This document shows, piece by piece, positions 43,033-50,657 of a DNA stretch of 64,000 bases. The stretch is from Egaibacter danicus (lineage in GTDB: Bacteria > Pseudomonadota > Gammaproteobacteria > Burkholderiales > Burkholderiaceae_C). A program made the position numbers and the translations under genes. Numbering within the stretch: the stretch's first letter is position 1; each line of letters starts with the position of its first letter. Below the pieces are notes generated by a model. That model had not been told where the DNA came from, searched no databases, and saw only the letters and a program-made list of their open reading frames with translations. The DNA lies in the NCBI GenBank assembly GCA_016707075.1, contig JADJII010000004.1, positions 186,001 to 250,000 on the forward strand, in the 5' to 3' direction.

Positions 43033-43407
43033 ATGATTGCCTTCGATTTCAATGGCGAAAAGCTGCAACCGACCTCCACCGAGGAAATGGGCTGCTTGCT
43101 GGATCAGGTTGATAAGTCGCCGATGTTTGAATTGTGGGCAGCAGTGTCCAAGGGGCCATCTCTTTGCATGCTGCGTAATGGCGGTGACGCTTGGCTTATG
43201 TACTTGCGGCAAGAAGGCGACAGCGGGTTCTCTTCCAGGTCGCCCGTCGAACGTCTGGGAACAGCGGAGTTTCGGCTTAGCAATGGGCAGCGCGACGAAT
43301 ATCCGCTCTTGTGGTGTATCGATGTAGAGCAGTGCTACAAAGCCATGGCGTATTTTTTCGAGAATGCGGGGGCAAAACCCGACTGGATCACATGGCATGA
43401 AGACTAA
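43033..43407 (+). CDS. cassette 3: Imm1-like immunity family protein
   Basis: A 124-residue protein beginning MIAFDFNGEKLQPTSTEEMGCLLDQV, with a middle hydrophobic strand (FELWAAVSKGPSLCMLRNGGDAWLMYL) and the end AMAYFFENAGAKPDWITWHED. This order matches the Imm1 family of immunity proteins, including the terminal pattern of FF-x6-P-x-x-I-x-W. Such proteins neutralise contact-dependent or polymorphic toxins and also travel alone in integron cassettes. No toxin is nearby. The family call is by pattern only. Confidence 0.6.
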   Translation: MIAFDFNGEKLQPTSTEEMGCLLDQVDKSPMFELWAAVSKGPSLCMLRNGGDAWLMYLRQEGDSGFSSRSPVERLGTAEFRLSNGQRDEYPLLWCIDVEQCYKAMAYFFENAGAKPDWITWHED

Positions 43408-43431
43408 GCACCGCTGCCTCTGCGAATTGCG

Positions 43432-43494
43432 CCATAACTTGTCATTGCATCGGACGGCTTCGCCGCCCGCTGAGCGCGAACGTTAACGTTAGAC
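43432..43494 (+). repeat. attC site of cassette 3
   Basis: From inverse core CCATAAC (43432-43438), the exact complement of this cassette's own start GTTATGG, to two adjacent cores GTTAACG (43482) and GTTAGAC (43488-43494). The second fits GTTRRRY. The interior has the hairpin GACGGCTTCGCCGCC. Which core was the last junction is unclear. Confidence 0.7.
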
Positions 43495-43589
43495 ATCACA
43501 AATCAACTCCCACCATGCATCCAGCGGCGCAGATGCGCCAGTGCAATCTGCCAAAGTCCGCATTTACCCCACACCGAAAGCTACACAGG

Positions 43590-43967
43590 ATGATCACTCG
43601 CTTTGCTCTATTCGAAGGTCAAATCAACCCTGGTGAAACCGAGGCATTTCGTGCAGCGGTTTTAGCGGAGGTACTTCCCCACTGGAAGGCCTTTCCAGGA
43701 GTTCTGGCAGTAAGAGTATGCTTCTCTACAGAGCGCGATGTGGGCGCACCGGAGCTACCGCTAATTTTGGCCATCAGCTATCCGGATAGAGCAGCCGTTG
43801 ACGTAGCGCTAGCCAGTTCAGAACGAGCTTCGGCAAAGGCAGCGACCGAAGCCGTTCTTGCGCGCTACTTCCGTGGTCAGGTTCACCACCACATCACAGA
43901 AGCACATGACCACCTTTCCTATGAAACCGCTCCTGAAACTGCACGGGTTCACCGAATTGATGTCTGA
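43590..43967 (+). CDS. small dimeric alpha/beta-barrel-like protein
   Basis: A 125-residue protein starting MITRFALFEGQINPGETEAFRAAVLAEVLPHWKAFPGVLAVRV, which looks like a stress-responsive or EthD/ABM-type ferredoxin-like barrel. An in-frame ATG at 43515, 21 bases after the last core, would add 25 residues. The function is unknown. It lies just after the third attC, so it may be a fourth cassette gene. Its stop overlaps the GNAT gene by eight bases. Confidence 0.6.
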   Translation: MITRFALFEGQINPGETEAFRAAVLAEVLPHWKAFPGVLAVRVCFSTERDVGAPELPLILAISYPDRAAVDVALASSERASAKAATEAVLARYFRGQVHHHITEAHDHLSYETAPETARVHRIDV

Positions 43968-44490
43968 CAGGTCACCCATGCAATTCCTCCACAGAGATGC
44001 CATACCCGCTGACCTTCCCAAGATCGTAGAGATCTACAACTTCGCGGTGGCCACGCGTGAAAGCAGTTGCGATCTTGAGCCGGCCACCGTCGCCGCACGC
44101 CAGGAATCGTTCTCCAGACACAGCAGCGACCATCGCCCGATCTGGGTGGCAGAAGATGCCGACGCGCCCGACCGAGGGGCCGTCGGCTACCTGGGCTTCT
44201 ACCATTTCATGAATGAGCGGCCCGGCTACTTCATCACGGCGGACCTTGCAATCTATTTGCACCCTGACTATCAGAACAGGAAGTTGGGCACTTACCTGCT
44301 GGAAGAAGCGATTCGCCACGCACCGTCGCTCGGTATCGAGGTGCTGGCCGTCACCATCTTCGCGTCAAACCAACCCAGCGTCAGCCTGTTCGCCCGGCAC
44401 GGGTTTGAGCGCTGGGGCTACATGCCCCGCGTTGCGCGCCTGGGCACCATCGAGCGCGACCTGGTGATGATGGGACGCAGGCTGGTTTGA
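43960..44490 (+). CDS. GNAT N-acetyltransferase, phosphinothricin acetyltransferase-like
   Basis: A 176-residue acetyltransferase. It has IPADLPKIVEIYNFAVATRESSCDLEPAT at the N terminus, the YF.TADLAIYLHPDYQNRKLGTYLLEEAI stretch (strand 4 and the R/Q-x-x-G-x-G/A-like acetyl-CoA loop, here QNRKLG), and ASNQPSVSLFARHGFERWGYMPRVA. The order resembles Pat/MnaT, which acetylate phosphinothricin, methionine sulfoximine or related amino groups. ATG at 43978 is an alternative start. It overlaps the preceding gene, so the two are co-translated. Confidence 0.82.
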   Translation: MSDRSPMQFLHRDAIPADLPKIVEIYNFAVATRESSCDLEPATVAARQESFSRHSSDHRPIWVAEDADAPDRGAVGYLGFYHFMNERPGYFITADLAIYLHPDYQNRKLGTYLLEEAIRHAPSLGIEVLAVTIFASNQPSVSLFARHGFERWGYMPRVARLGTIERDLVMMGRRLV

Positions 44491-44518
44491 ATTGGCCTCA
44501 AGTTCAATGCCATCGCCC

Positions 44519-45151
44519 ATGTACCAGCAACGCACCCAGTCGCTCGTGGTCGCCTCAGTCCTGCTGCTTGGGCTTCTCGCGCTATCGGGCTTCAGGCCCT
44601 ACGACCGTGCCACATGGGTACTGGAAGTGGCGCCAGTGATCATTGCATTGCCAATCCTCTGGGCAACCTTCAAGCGCTTTCCCCTGACCACGCTGCTGTA
44701 TGCCTGCATCTTCGCGCACGCGCTTGTCCTGATGCTCGGCGGTGCGTACACGTATGCGCGGGTTCCGCTTGGCTTCCAGATTGCAGAGGTCTTCGGCCTT
44801 CATCGGAACCCGTATGACAAGATTGGCCATTTCTTCCAGGGATTCGTTCCCGCACTGGTTGCGCGCGAGATATTGATTCGTGGCAGCTATGTGAAGGGCC
44901 GCAAGATGCTCGCATTCGTTGTGGTGTGCATGGTTCTGGCCATCAGCGCCACCTATGAGTTCATCGAGTGGGGTGCCGCTCTGGCGATGGGACAAGGGGC
45001 AGACGAGTTTCTCGGCACGCAGGGCGACCCGTGGGACACGCAGTCCGACATGTTCTTCGCACTCATTGGCTCCGTGGTGGCGTTGTTGATTTTTTCAGGA
45101 CTTCAGGACCGCCAGATTCAGAAGCTCCAGACCGGACTGCAGTCCCCATGA
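44519..45151 (+). CDS. DUF2238/YjdF-like membrane protein
   Basis: About 210 residues with six or so hydrophobic segments, matching E. coli YjdF. Landmarks are SGFRPYDRATWVLEVAPVIIALP near the N terminus, GGAYTYARVPLGF, YDKIGHFFQGFVPALVAREIL and ATYEFIEWGAALAMG. The several charged residues in membrane-adjacent positions are conserved, but the function is unknown. The start could also be ATG 44507. The stop overlaps the next ATG in ATGA. Confidence 0.8.
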   Translation: MYQQRTQSLVVASVLLLGLLALSGFRPYDRATWVLEVAPVIIALPILWATFKRFPLTTLLYACIFAHALVLMLGGAYTYARVPLGFQIAEVFGLHRNPYDKIGHFFQGFVPALVAREILIRGSYVKGRKMLAFVVVCMVLAISATYEFIEWGAALAMGQGADEFLGTQGDPWDTQSDMFFALIGSVVALLIFSGLQDRQIQKLQTGLQSP

Positions 45152-45585
45152 ACCTGCCGCCCTGGATGACCGTTGCTGCCGCTGAGGTGGGTGTGCAAAC
45201 GTTTCCGCCTGGCCAGAGCAACCCGCGCATCACGGCCTACCACGCCAATACCAATATCAGTGGCTATGACGACAAGGCATCGTGGTGCTCGTCATTCGTC
45301 AACTGGTCGCTGGAGCAGGTAGGTATTGCGGGCACCCGCTCGGCGCTGGCCCGTTCGTGGCTGGAATGGGGTGAGCCGCTTGATGCACCGGTACACGGCT
45401 GCATCGCGGTGCTGTACCGCGACGACCCTGCCAGCTGGAAAGGGCATGTGGGCTTCTTCCTGCGGGCAGATACAGAGCACGTGCATCTGCTGGGTGGCAA
45501 CCAGCTGGAGCAGGTGCGTGAGCACTTTTATCCCGTGGAGTCGGTGCTGGGATATCGCTGGCCGCGAAATGGTTTGGTGGCTTAG
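45148..45585 (+). CDS. TIGR02594 family protein (NlpC/P60-like)
   Basis: A 145-residue protein with a cysteine in ASWCSSFVNW (about residue 44) and a histidine in KGHVGFFLR, followed by LLGGNQ. This is the catalytic order of CHAP/NlpC-P60 peptidases acting on murein. TIGR02594 proteins occur in phage and bacterial genomes with presumed cell-wall role. No signal peptide is present. It is coupled to the previous gene and its end overlaps mutL by four bases in convergent orientation. Confidence 0.8.
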   Translation: MNLPPWMTVAAAEVGVQTFPPGQSNPRITAYHANTNISGYDDKASWCSSFVNWSLEQVGIAGTRSALARSWLEWGEPLDAPVHGCIAVLYRDDPASWKGHVGFFLRADTEHVHLLGGNQLEQVREHFYPVESVLGYRWPRNGLVA

Positions 45586-47480
45586 CGGCCACGCATGAAC
45601 AGCGCGTCCAGTTCCCTGACAGTGATTTGCCGCCACGTGGGGCGGCCATGGTTGCACTGGTCCGAGCGGTCGGTGGCTTCCATCTGACGCAGCAGACCAT
45701 TCATTTCTTCGAGGGTGAGGCGACGGTTGGCTCGCACCGCACCGTGGCAGGCCATGGTGGACAGCAGCTCGTTTTGCGCACGCTGGATTACGGTGCTGGC
45801 GTCGTGCTGGGCCAGCTCGGCCAGCACGCTGCGGGCCAGTTCGGTGGCGTCGCCTTGCGCCAGCGTGGTGGGCACGGCGCGCACGGCCAGGGTTTTGGGC
45901 GAAAAGGGCGTGATCTCCAGCCCCAGTGTGGCGAGCACGTCGGCATTCGCTTCGGCGGTGGCAACCTCTTGCGGCGTGGCGGCAAAGGTGGCGGGTATCA
46001 GCAGGGGCTGGCTGGAGATTCCCTGCGTGCCATTGGAATCCAGTTGCGCTTTCAGTCGCTCATACACGATGCGTTCGTGTGCGGCATGCATGTCCACCAC
46101 GATCAAACCCTGCGCGTTTTCCGCCAGGATATAGATGCCCTGCAGCTGGGCCAGCGCGCGACCTAAAGGCCAGGCGCTTTCCTGTTCTTCGCGGCCGGGT
46201 GGCGAGGCAGCTTGCTGTGTTTCATCGCGTGATGGCTGGGCTTCGGTTTGTACCGTCTTGTTCCACAGCATATCCAGATCTTCCACCCGATGGCCTGCAT
46301 ATGCTTCAAATTTGATAGCTGGTTGCGCAGAGTACATGGGGGCTACGGCCCGATTTGGCTCTGAAAAATCACTGTTTTCAGAGTCTGGGGCGTTGCTGGC
46401 CGCCGCACCCGCTGCACCCACTGCCGTGGCTCGCGGCGCGGCCAGCGCGTTCTCCACCGCGTGCCGCACGGCCTGGTGCACGTCGTGGCTGTCGCGAAAG
46501 CGCACCTCAATTTTGGTGGGGTGCACGTTCACATCCACCCGTGCCGGGTCCATCTCGATGTACAGCGCATATACCGGCTGGCGATGGCTGTGCAGCACGT
46601 CTTCATACGCGCTGCGTGCGGCGTGAGTCAGCACCTTGTCACGCACAAAACGGCCGTTCACGTAGCAAAACTGCTGGTCGGCGCGCGAGCGGGCGGCGTC
46701 GGGGATGCCTGCGCGGCCCCACACGCGCACCGCCGCGCCGCCGAAGCGTTCGCTACCTCGTTCGCCGCCCGTCTGGTAATTTACGGCGATGGATTGCGTG
46801 GCAAAGTCTGCGCCCAGCACATCCGCCAGGCGCTGCTCCAGCGCGTCCGGCCCTGTGCAGGCACGCCACTGCTCCACCAGCTTGCCTTCATGCCAGATGG
46901 CAAAGCCCACGTCGGGGCGGGCCAGCGCGTGGCGGCGCACGGCTTCCACGCAATGCGACAGCTCGGTGGCGTCGGTTTTGAGGAATTTACGCCGCGCCGG
47001 GGTGCTGAAGAACAGCTCTTTCACCTCCACCGTGGTGCCGGTGCTGCGCGCCACGGGTTTGAGCTCGCCCGTGCGTCCGTCCAGTAAATAGGCACTGTTT
47101 TGGCCTGCAGCCCTTGATAACAGTGCGCAGTCAGCTATTGAATTAATAGCGGCCAGTGCCTCGCCCCGAAACCCCATGGTGCCCACAGATTCCAGATCGC
47201 TCAGGCTGGCAATTTTGCTGGTGGCGTGGCGTTTGAGCGCAATGGGCAGCTCATCCATCAGGATGCCGCTGCCATCGTCTTCCACCGCAATCAGCCGCAC
47301 GCCACCGGCCAGCAGGCGCACGGTGACCTGGCGGGCACCGGCGTCCAGCGCGTTGTCCACCAGCTCGCGCACCACGGAAGCAGGGCGTTCCACCACTTCG
47401 CCCGCGGCAATCTGGCTGATCAACTCGTCAGGCAGTTCGCGGATGGGGCGACGGGGGGGAGGAGACAGCACAGCATTCAC
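45582..47480 (-). CDS. mutL: DNA mismatch repair protein MutL with endonuclease motif
   Basis: MutL couples mismatch recognition by MutS to strand removal. The 632-residue protein has the GHKL ATPase motifs EVVERPASVVRELVDNALDAG, DDGSGI, and GFRGEALAAI, then the transducer domain (FVRDKVLTHAA), a variable linker and the C-terminal dimer domain with DMHAAHERIVYE. The last fits DQHA-x2-E-x4-E except for Met, so this MutL likely nicks DNA itself, as in bacteria without MutH. Two dispersed repeat copies lie in frame: one in the linker and one just after motif III. Confidence 0.95.
   Translation of the reverse strand: MNAVLSPPPRRPIRELPDELISQIAAGEVVERPASVVRELVDNALDAGARQVTVRLLAGGVRLIAVEDDGSGILMDELPIALKRHATSKIASLSDLESVGTMGFRGEALAAINSIADCALLSRAAGQNSAYLLDGRTGELKPVARSTGTTVEVKELFFSTPARRKFLKTDATELSHCVEAVRRHALARPDVGFAIWHEGKLVEQWRACTGPDALEQRLADVLGADFATQSIAVNYQTGGERGSERFGGAAVRVWGRAGIPDAARSRADQQFCYVNGRFVRDKVLTHAARSAYEDVLHSHRQPVYALYIEMDPARVDVNVHPTKIEVRFRDSHDVHQAVRHAVENALAAPRATAVGAAGAAASNAPDSENSDFSEPNRAVAPMYSAQPAIKFEAYAGHRVEDLDMLWNKTVQTEAQPSRDETQQAASPPGREEQESAWPLGRALAQLQGIYILAENAQGLIVVDMHAAHERIVYERLKAQLDSNGTQGISSQPLLIPATFAATPQEVATAEANADVLATLGLEITPFSPKTLAVRAVPTTLAQGDATELARSVLAELAQHDASTVIQRAQNELLSTMACHGAVRANRRLTLEEMNGLLRQMEATDRSDQCNHGRPTWRQITVRELDALFMRGR
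46308..46374 (-). repeat. dispersed short repeat, copy 6, in the mutL linker
   Basis: On the minus strand it reads CCAAATCGGGCCGTAGCCCC, then ATGTACTCTGCGCAACCAGC and TATCAAATTTGAAGCA. In frame it gives about EPNRAVAPMYSAQPAIKFEA in the disordered linker between ATPase and dimer domains, a place that tolerates insertion. Confidence 0.65.
47090..47152 (+). repeat. dispersed short repeat-like segment, copy 7, in the mutL ATPase domain
   Basis: Reads GTTTTGGCCTGCAGCCCTTG, then AGTGCGCAGTCAGCTATTGA and ATTAATAGC, close to the family core. It encodes AINSIADCALLSRAAGQNS in a conserved part of the ATPase domain with no extra length compared with E. coli MutL. It might therefore be a converted or convergent sequence rather than an insertion. 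Confidence 0.5.
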
Positions 47481-47536
47481 CCATGCATTTTAGGGGTGGC
47501 CTGAAGTGGTAGCGCCAGCGGGGATAATCCAGCCGC

Positions 47537-48190
47537 ATGGAACTGATTACTTTCGGACTCGACTTTATCCTGCACGTGGATAAATACCTGGAAAGCTTTG
47601 TGCAGAGCTACGGTGCCTGGGTTTACGCCTTGCTATTCTTGATTATTTTTGTGGAAACCGGTGTGGTGGTCATGCCGTTTCTGCCCGGGGATTCGTTGCT
47701 GTTTGTGGTGGGGGCCATGTGTGGCGTGGGGCTGATGAGCTACCCGCTGTCGGTAGGGCTGCTGTTTGCCGCCGCGGTGCTGGGTAATCAATCCAACTAC
47801 GCGATTGGTCGCTACTTTGGCCCCAAGGTGTTCAAGTGGGAAGACTCCCGGTTCTTCAACAAGGCGGCGTTTGACAGTGCGCACGCGTTTTACGAGCGAT
47901 ATGGCGGCATCACCATCATTGCCGCGCGTTTCATGCCGTTTTTGCGCACCTTTGCCCCGTTTGTGGCGGGTGTGGCACGGATGACGCGCGCGAAGTTCAC
48001 GCTGTACGACGTGACCGGTGGCGCGCTGTGGGTGGGCGGCATCATCACGATCGGCTATTTCTTTGGCAATATCCCGTTTGTGAAGGCGCATCTGGACAAG
48101 ATCATCTGGGCGATGATCCTGCTGCCGGGCCTGCTGGTTTTGTTGGGTGCCTGGAAAGCACGCCGCAAGGGTGCAGCGGCCAAAGCGTAG
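47537..48190 (+). CDS. DedA family membrane protein
   Basis: A 217-residue protein with several hydrophobic segments and the family motifs FVETGVVVMPFLPGDSLLFVVGAM, the re-entrant loop NYAIGRYFGPKVF, and AARFMPFLRTFAPFVAGVARM with its conserved arginines. DedA proteins are needed for membrane homeostasis and are thought to flip lipids such as undecaprenyl phosphate or phosphatidylethanolamine. It is divergent from mutL with a 56-base gap. Confidence 0.9.
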   Translation: MELITFGLDFILHVDKYLESFVQSYGAWVYALLFLIIFVETGVVVMPFLPGDSLLFVVGAMCGVGLMSYPLSVGLLFAAAVLGNQSNYAIGRYFGPKVFKWEDSRFFNKAAFDSAHAFYERYGGITIIAARFMPFLRTFAPFVAGVARMTRAKFTLYDVTGGALWVGGIITIGYFFGNIPFVKAHLDKIIWAMILLPGLLVLLGAWKARRKGAAAKA

Positions 48191-48197
48191 GCGCCGG

Positions 48198-49430
48198 CTA
48201 GACGCCGACTTTCAGGAACAGATCGCGATCGGGCGCAAAGTTCGCGTGCAGCGGCAGCATGGCGCCGCCCAATGCACGGGCGTCCGAACCAATGCTGCCA
48301 GCCACCAGTGTGGCCGGCCACAGGCCCTGCCAGTCATAACGGGCCAGCGCGTCGCGCGTACGTTGCATCAGCAGGTCCAGCAGTGGCCGGCAGAACGAGC
48401 CGTCCATGACGATGGCGTCCATATCCAGAAAAGCCGTGGCACTGACCACACAATGCGCCAGCGCGTTGGCGGCGCTGTCCACCCACGCCCGTGTTTCAGT
48501 GGCATACGGTGCCTGCATGGCACGCTCGTCATAGGCTGCGGTGGGGTCCAGTCCGTGGATTTTGAAGTGTTGTTCCAGTTCCCACAGCGAGGCGTGGCTG
48601 AGCAGTTGCTCGGGTGTACCTGAGCCCGACCCGGCCAGATGCAGCGGCAATGACGCGACAGCACCGGCATTGCCATGAATGCCGCCGTGCAGGTGCGAGT
48701 TGATCACCAGGCCCCCACCGACGAAGGTGTCCACAAACAGGTAGAGAAAACTCTTGAGGTCGCGCCCGCGCCCGGCCACCAGCTCGGCTACGCAGGCGGC
48801 CGATGTGTCTTTGGCAAAGCTCACGGGCAGGTCAGTCATGCCCTGCACGGCGGCGCTGAGGTCGATCTGGTTCCAGGTGTTGGACTGCACATCGGACAGG
48901 CCCAGCATCTTGTGCCAGCCGCCCAGCTGAAAAGGTGCGGCGACGCCAACGCCAACCAGCCGCGGCGCCATTGCGCCCAGTTCGTCGCGAAGTGCATCCA
49001 TGTTCTGTCCCAGGATGGGCAGCAGCACGTCGGCATCGGGGAAGGCGTAGGAGAGGGTTTTGCGCTGGCGAACGTGGCCCGTGAAATCCACCAGCAGCCA
49101 GTCGGTGCTGCGCCGGCCAATTTTGATGCCAATGGCAAAGGCACCGTCGGGGTTGAGCGCCAGCGGAACTGAAGGTTGGCCGATGCGACCGCGCACGCGC
49201 TCATGGCGGATCAGCAGGTCATCGTCTTCCAGGCGGGTGGTGATCAGGCCAATGGTCTGCGCGGTTAGGCCGGTCAGGCGGGCCAGATCGGCCTTGGGCA
49301 GGCTGCCGTTTTGGCGGATGGCCTGCAACACGACACGCTCGTTGAATTGGCGCATGCCGACGTGGTTGGAGCCACGAGGACGCAGCAGCGGCGCGTCGCG
49401 TTTGGGTTCGGAAGTCAAATCAGGCGTCAT
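48198..49430 (-). CDS. ROK family transcriptional regulator
   Basis: A 410-residue protein with an N-terminal winged helix (LQAIRQNGSLPKADLARLTGLTAQTIGLITTRLEDDDLL, about residues 33-72) and a ROK sugar-kinase-like body. The kinase ATP motif is degenerate (IGIKIGRRSTDWLLVD) and the CxCGxxGC zinc motif is missing, so it is probably a sugar sensor without kinase activity. It is the last gene of the sugar transporter operon, joined by ATGA to the mutarotase gene, and likely controls that operon. Confidence 0.87.
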   Translation of the reverse strand: MTPDLTSEPKRDAPLLRPRGSNHVGMRQFNERVVLQAIRQNGSLPKADLARLTGLTAQTIGLITTRLEDDDLLIRHERVRGRIGQPSVPLALNPDGAFAIGIKIGRRSTDWLLVDFTGHVRQRKTLSYAFPDADVLLPILGQNMDALRDELGAMAPRLVGVGVAAPFQLGGWHKMLGLSDVQSNTWNQIDLSAAVQGMTDLPVSFAKDTSAACVAELVAGRGRDLKSFLYLFVDTFVGGGLVINSHLHGGIHGNAGAVASLPLHLAGSGSGTPEQLLSHASLWELEQHFKIHGLDPTAAYDERAMQAPYATETRAWVDSAANALAHCVVSATAFLDMDAIVMDGSFCRPLLDLLMQRTRDALARYDWQGLWPATLVAGSIGSDARALGGAMLPLHANFAPDRDLFLKVGV

Positions 49431-49879
49431 GGACGCAGATTTTCGCCTATCACGCCTTTGCGCAAGATAAAGTTGCCAAAGGGCTGCATTTCGCCGGTCA
49501 CCACGATGGCATAGGCATTACGAACCCGCTCGTAAAACGCGAACCGATCCACTGGCTCAGACTGTTGATGAGGAAGCAGGCTGTTTTCAAGCAGACCCAG
49601 GACTTCCCGCTGCAAGGCTGAGCGATAGGGCGCCGTGGTGTCCGATACCTGCATGAAAGCCACCGGGTGATCAACGTCTGCGGCCAGGGGCAGCAGCGTG
49701 TCGATTGCTTTCACCACCTGGAACATGCTGGCGCCGGGTAGCCGTAAGACCGGCTTTCCGATGCCAAGGCTCAGGGCGGTGAAGTTTGCATCGGCCAGAA
49801 CCAATGCGTCGTCATGTCCCATTTCGGCCAGAAGTTTGAGCAAATCGGGGGTGATTAGCGGGTTGATTCCCTTAAGCAT
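49427..49879 (-). CDS. RbsD/FucU family sugar mutarotase
   Basis: About 150 residues starting MLKGINPLITPDLLKLLAEMGHDDALVLADANF, the classic N terminus of RbsD/FucU, with His in the MGHDD motif that helps convert sugar anomers. The C terminus has FAFYERVRNAYAIVVTGEMQPFGNFILRKGVI, also conserved. It would speed interconversion of ring forms of the imported sugar. It overlaps the ATPase gene upstream by eight bases and the ROK gene by four. Confidence 0.88.
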   Translation of the reverse strand: MLKGINPLITPDLLKLLAEMGHDDALVLADANFTALSLGIGKPVLRLPGASMFQVVKAIDTLLPLAADVDHPVAFMQVSDTTAPYRSALQREVLGLLENSLLPHQQSEPVDRFAFYERVRNAYAIVVTGEMQPFGNFILRKGVIGENLRP

Positions 49880-50657
49880 GCGCCTCCTCGGGCAACTCTT
49901 CGGCCAGCTTGGCACCCGTCATCACGGCCACGGTGTCGCTCATGCTGATGTGTTTGGGATTGACCACGGCGGCACGCTTGCCAAGGCGGGCAATGTGGAT
50001 ACGGTCGGCCACCTCAAAGACGTGGGGCATGTTGTGCGAAATCAGCACCACGGGCAGGCCCTTGTCCCGTACGCGTCGGATCAGTTCCAGCACCATGTTG
50101 CCCTCCTTTACACCCAGCGCCGCAGTCGGCTCGTCCATGATGACCACATGCTGGGCGAACGCAGCGGCACGGCCTACAGCCACGCATTGACGCTGACCGC
50201 CAGACAGCGTTTCGACAGCTTGTGTCATGGACCGGATGCCGACCTTGAGGTCGTTCATGCGGGAAATGCTTTCTTCCAGCATCTTCTTTTTGTCGATGAA
50301 TCCGAGCAAGCCCAGCAGGCCGGTGCGACGCAATTCGCGACCCAGGAACAGGTTTTCGGCGATGGTCATGGCGGGGGCTACGGCCAGATCCTGATAGACC
50401 GTTTCAATGCCGGACAGTCGCGCGTCGATCGGACTCTTGAAATGGATGACCTTGCCGTCGAGCTGAATTTCGCCTTCGTCAGGAATGGTGGCGCCAGATA
50501 GGCACTTGATCAACGAGGACTTGCCGGCGCCGTTGTCGCCAATCACCGCCAGAATTTCTCCTGCACGCAACTCGAAGTCGGCCCCGTCCAGCGCGGTGAC
50601 CTGACCATAGCGTTTCACCAGGCCTTTGGCCTGCATGACGATTTGGGGGGCGCTCAT
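49872..50657 (-). CDS. frcA: sugar ABC transporter ATP-binding protein, single domain (FrcA-like)
   Basis: A 261-residue ATPase with Walker A GDNGAGKSS, signature LSGGQRQCVAVGRAAAF, Walker B VVIMDEPTAALG and switch histidine in LISHNMPHV. Most sugar importers of the RbsA kind have a double ATPase of about 500 residues; one domain of 260 residues is the FrcA arrangement for fructose, mannose and ribose. It is directly downstream of the permease, sharing base 50657. Confidence 0.85.
   Translation of the reverse strand: MSAPQIVMQAKGLVKRYGQVTALDGADFELRAGEILAVIGDNGAGKSSLIKCLSGATIPDEGEIQLDGKVIHFKSPIDARLSGIETVYQDLAVAPAMTIAENLFLGRELRRTGLLGLLGFIDKKKMLEESISRMNDLKVGIRSMTQAVETLSGGQRQCVAVGRAAAFAQHVVIMDEPTAALGVKEGNMVLELIRRVRDKGLPVVLISHNMPHVFEVADRIHIARLGKRAAVVNPKHISMSDTVAVMTGAKLAEELPEEAHA

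Larger units (their letters stand above)
41770..43494. mobile_element. chromosomal integron remnant: dead intI, SOS box, three gene cassettes
   Basis: The layout is that of an integron: intI on the minus strand, divergent cassettes on the plus strand, and a core site GTTAAAT (42129-42135) where the array begins. Cassettes run about 42130-42490, 42491-43019 and 43020-43488. In each, the first six bases (TTAAAT, TTAAAT, TTATGG) with the preceding G are the exact reverse complement of the inverse core near its own 3' end (ATTTAAC, ATTTAAC, CCATAAC). This is expected only for units that once circularised. The integrase is truncated and frameshifted, so the array is probably frozen unless an integrase acts in trans. 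Confidence 0.85.

Noticed and set aside
44488..44510. AATTGGCCTCAAG resembling the left end of the dispersed repeat
   Set aside because: The match ends after about a dozen bases and the TATGCG-AGTAGCTAT part is absent.
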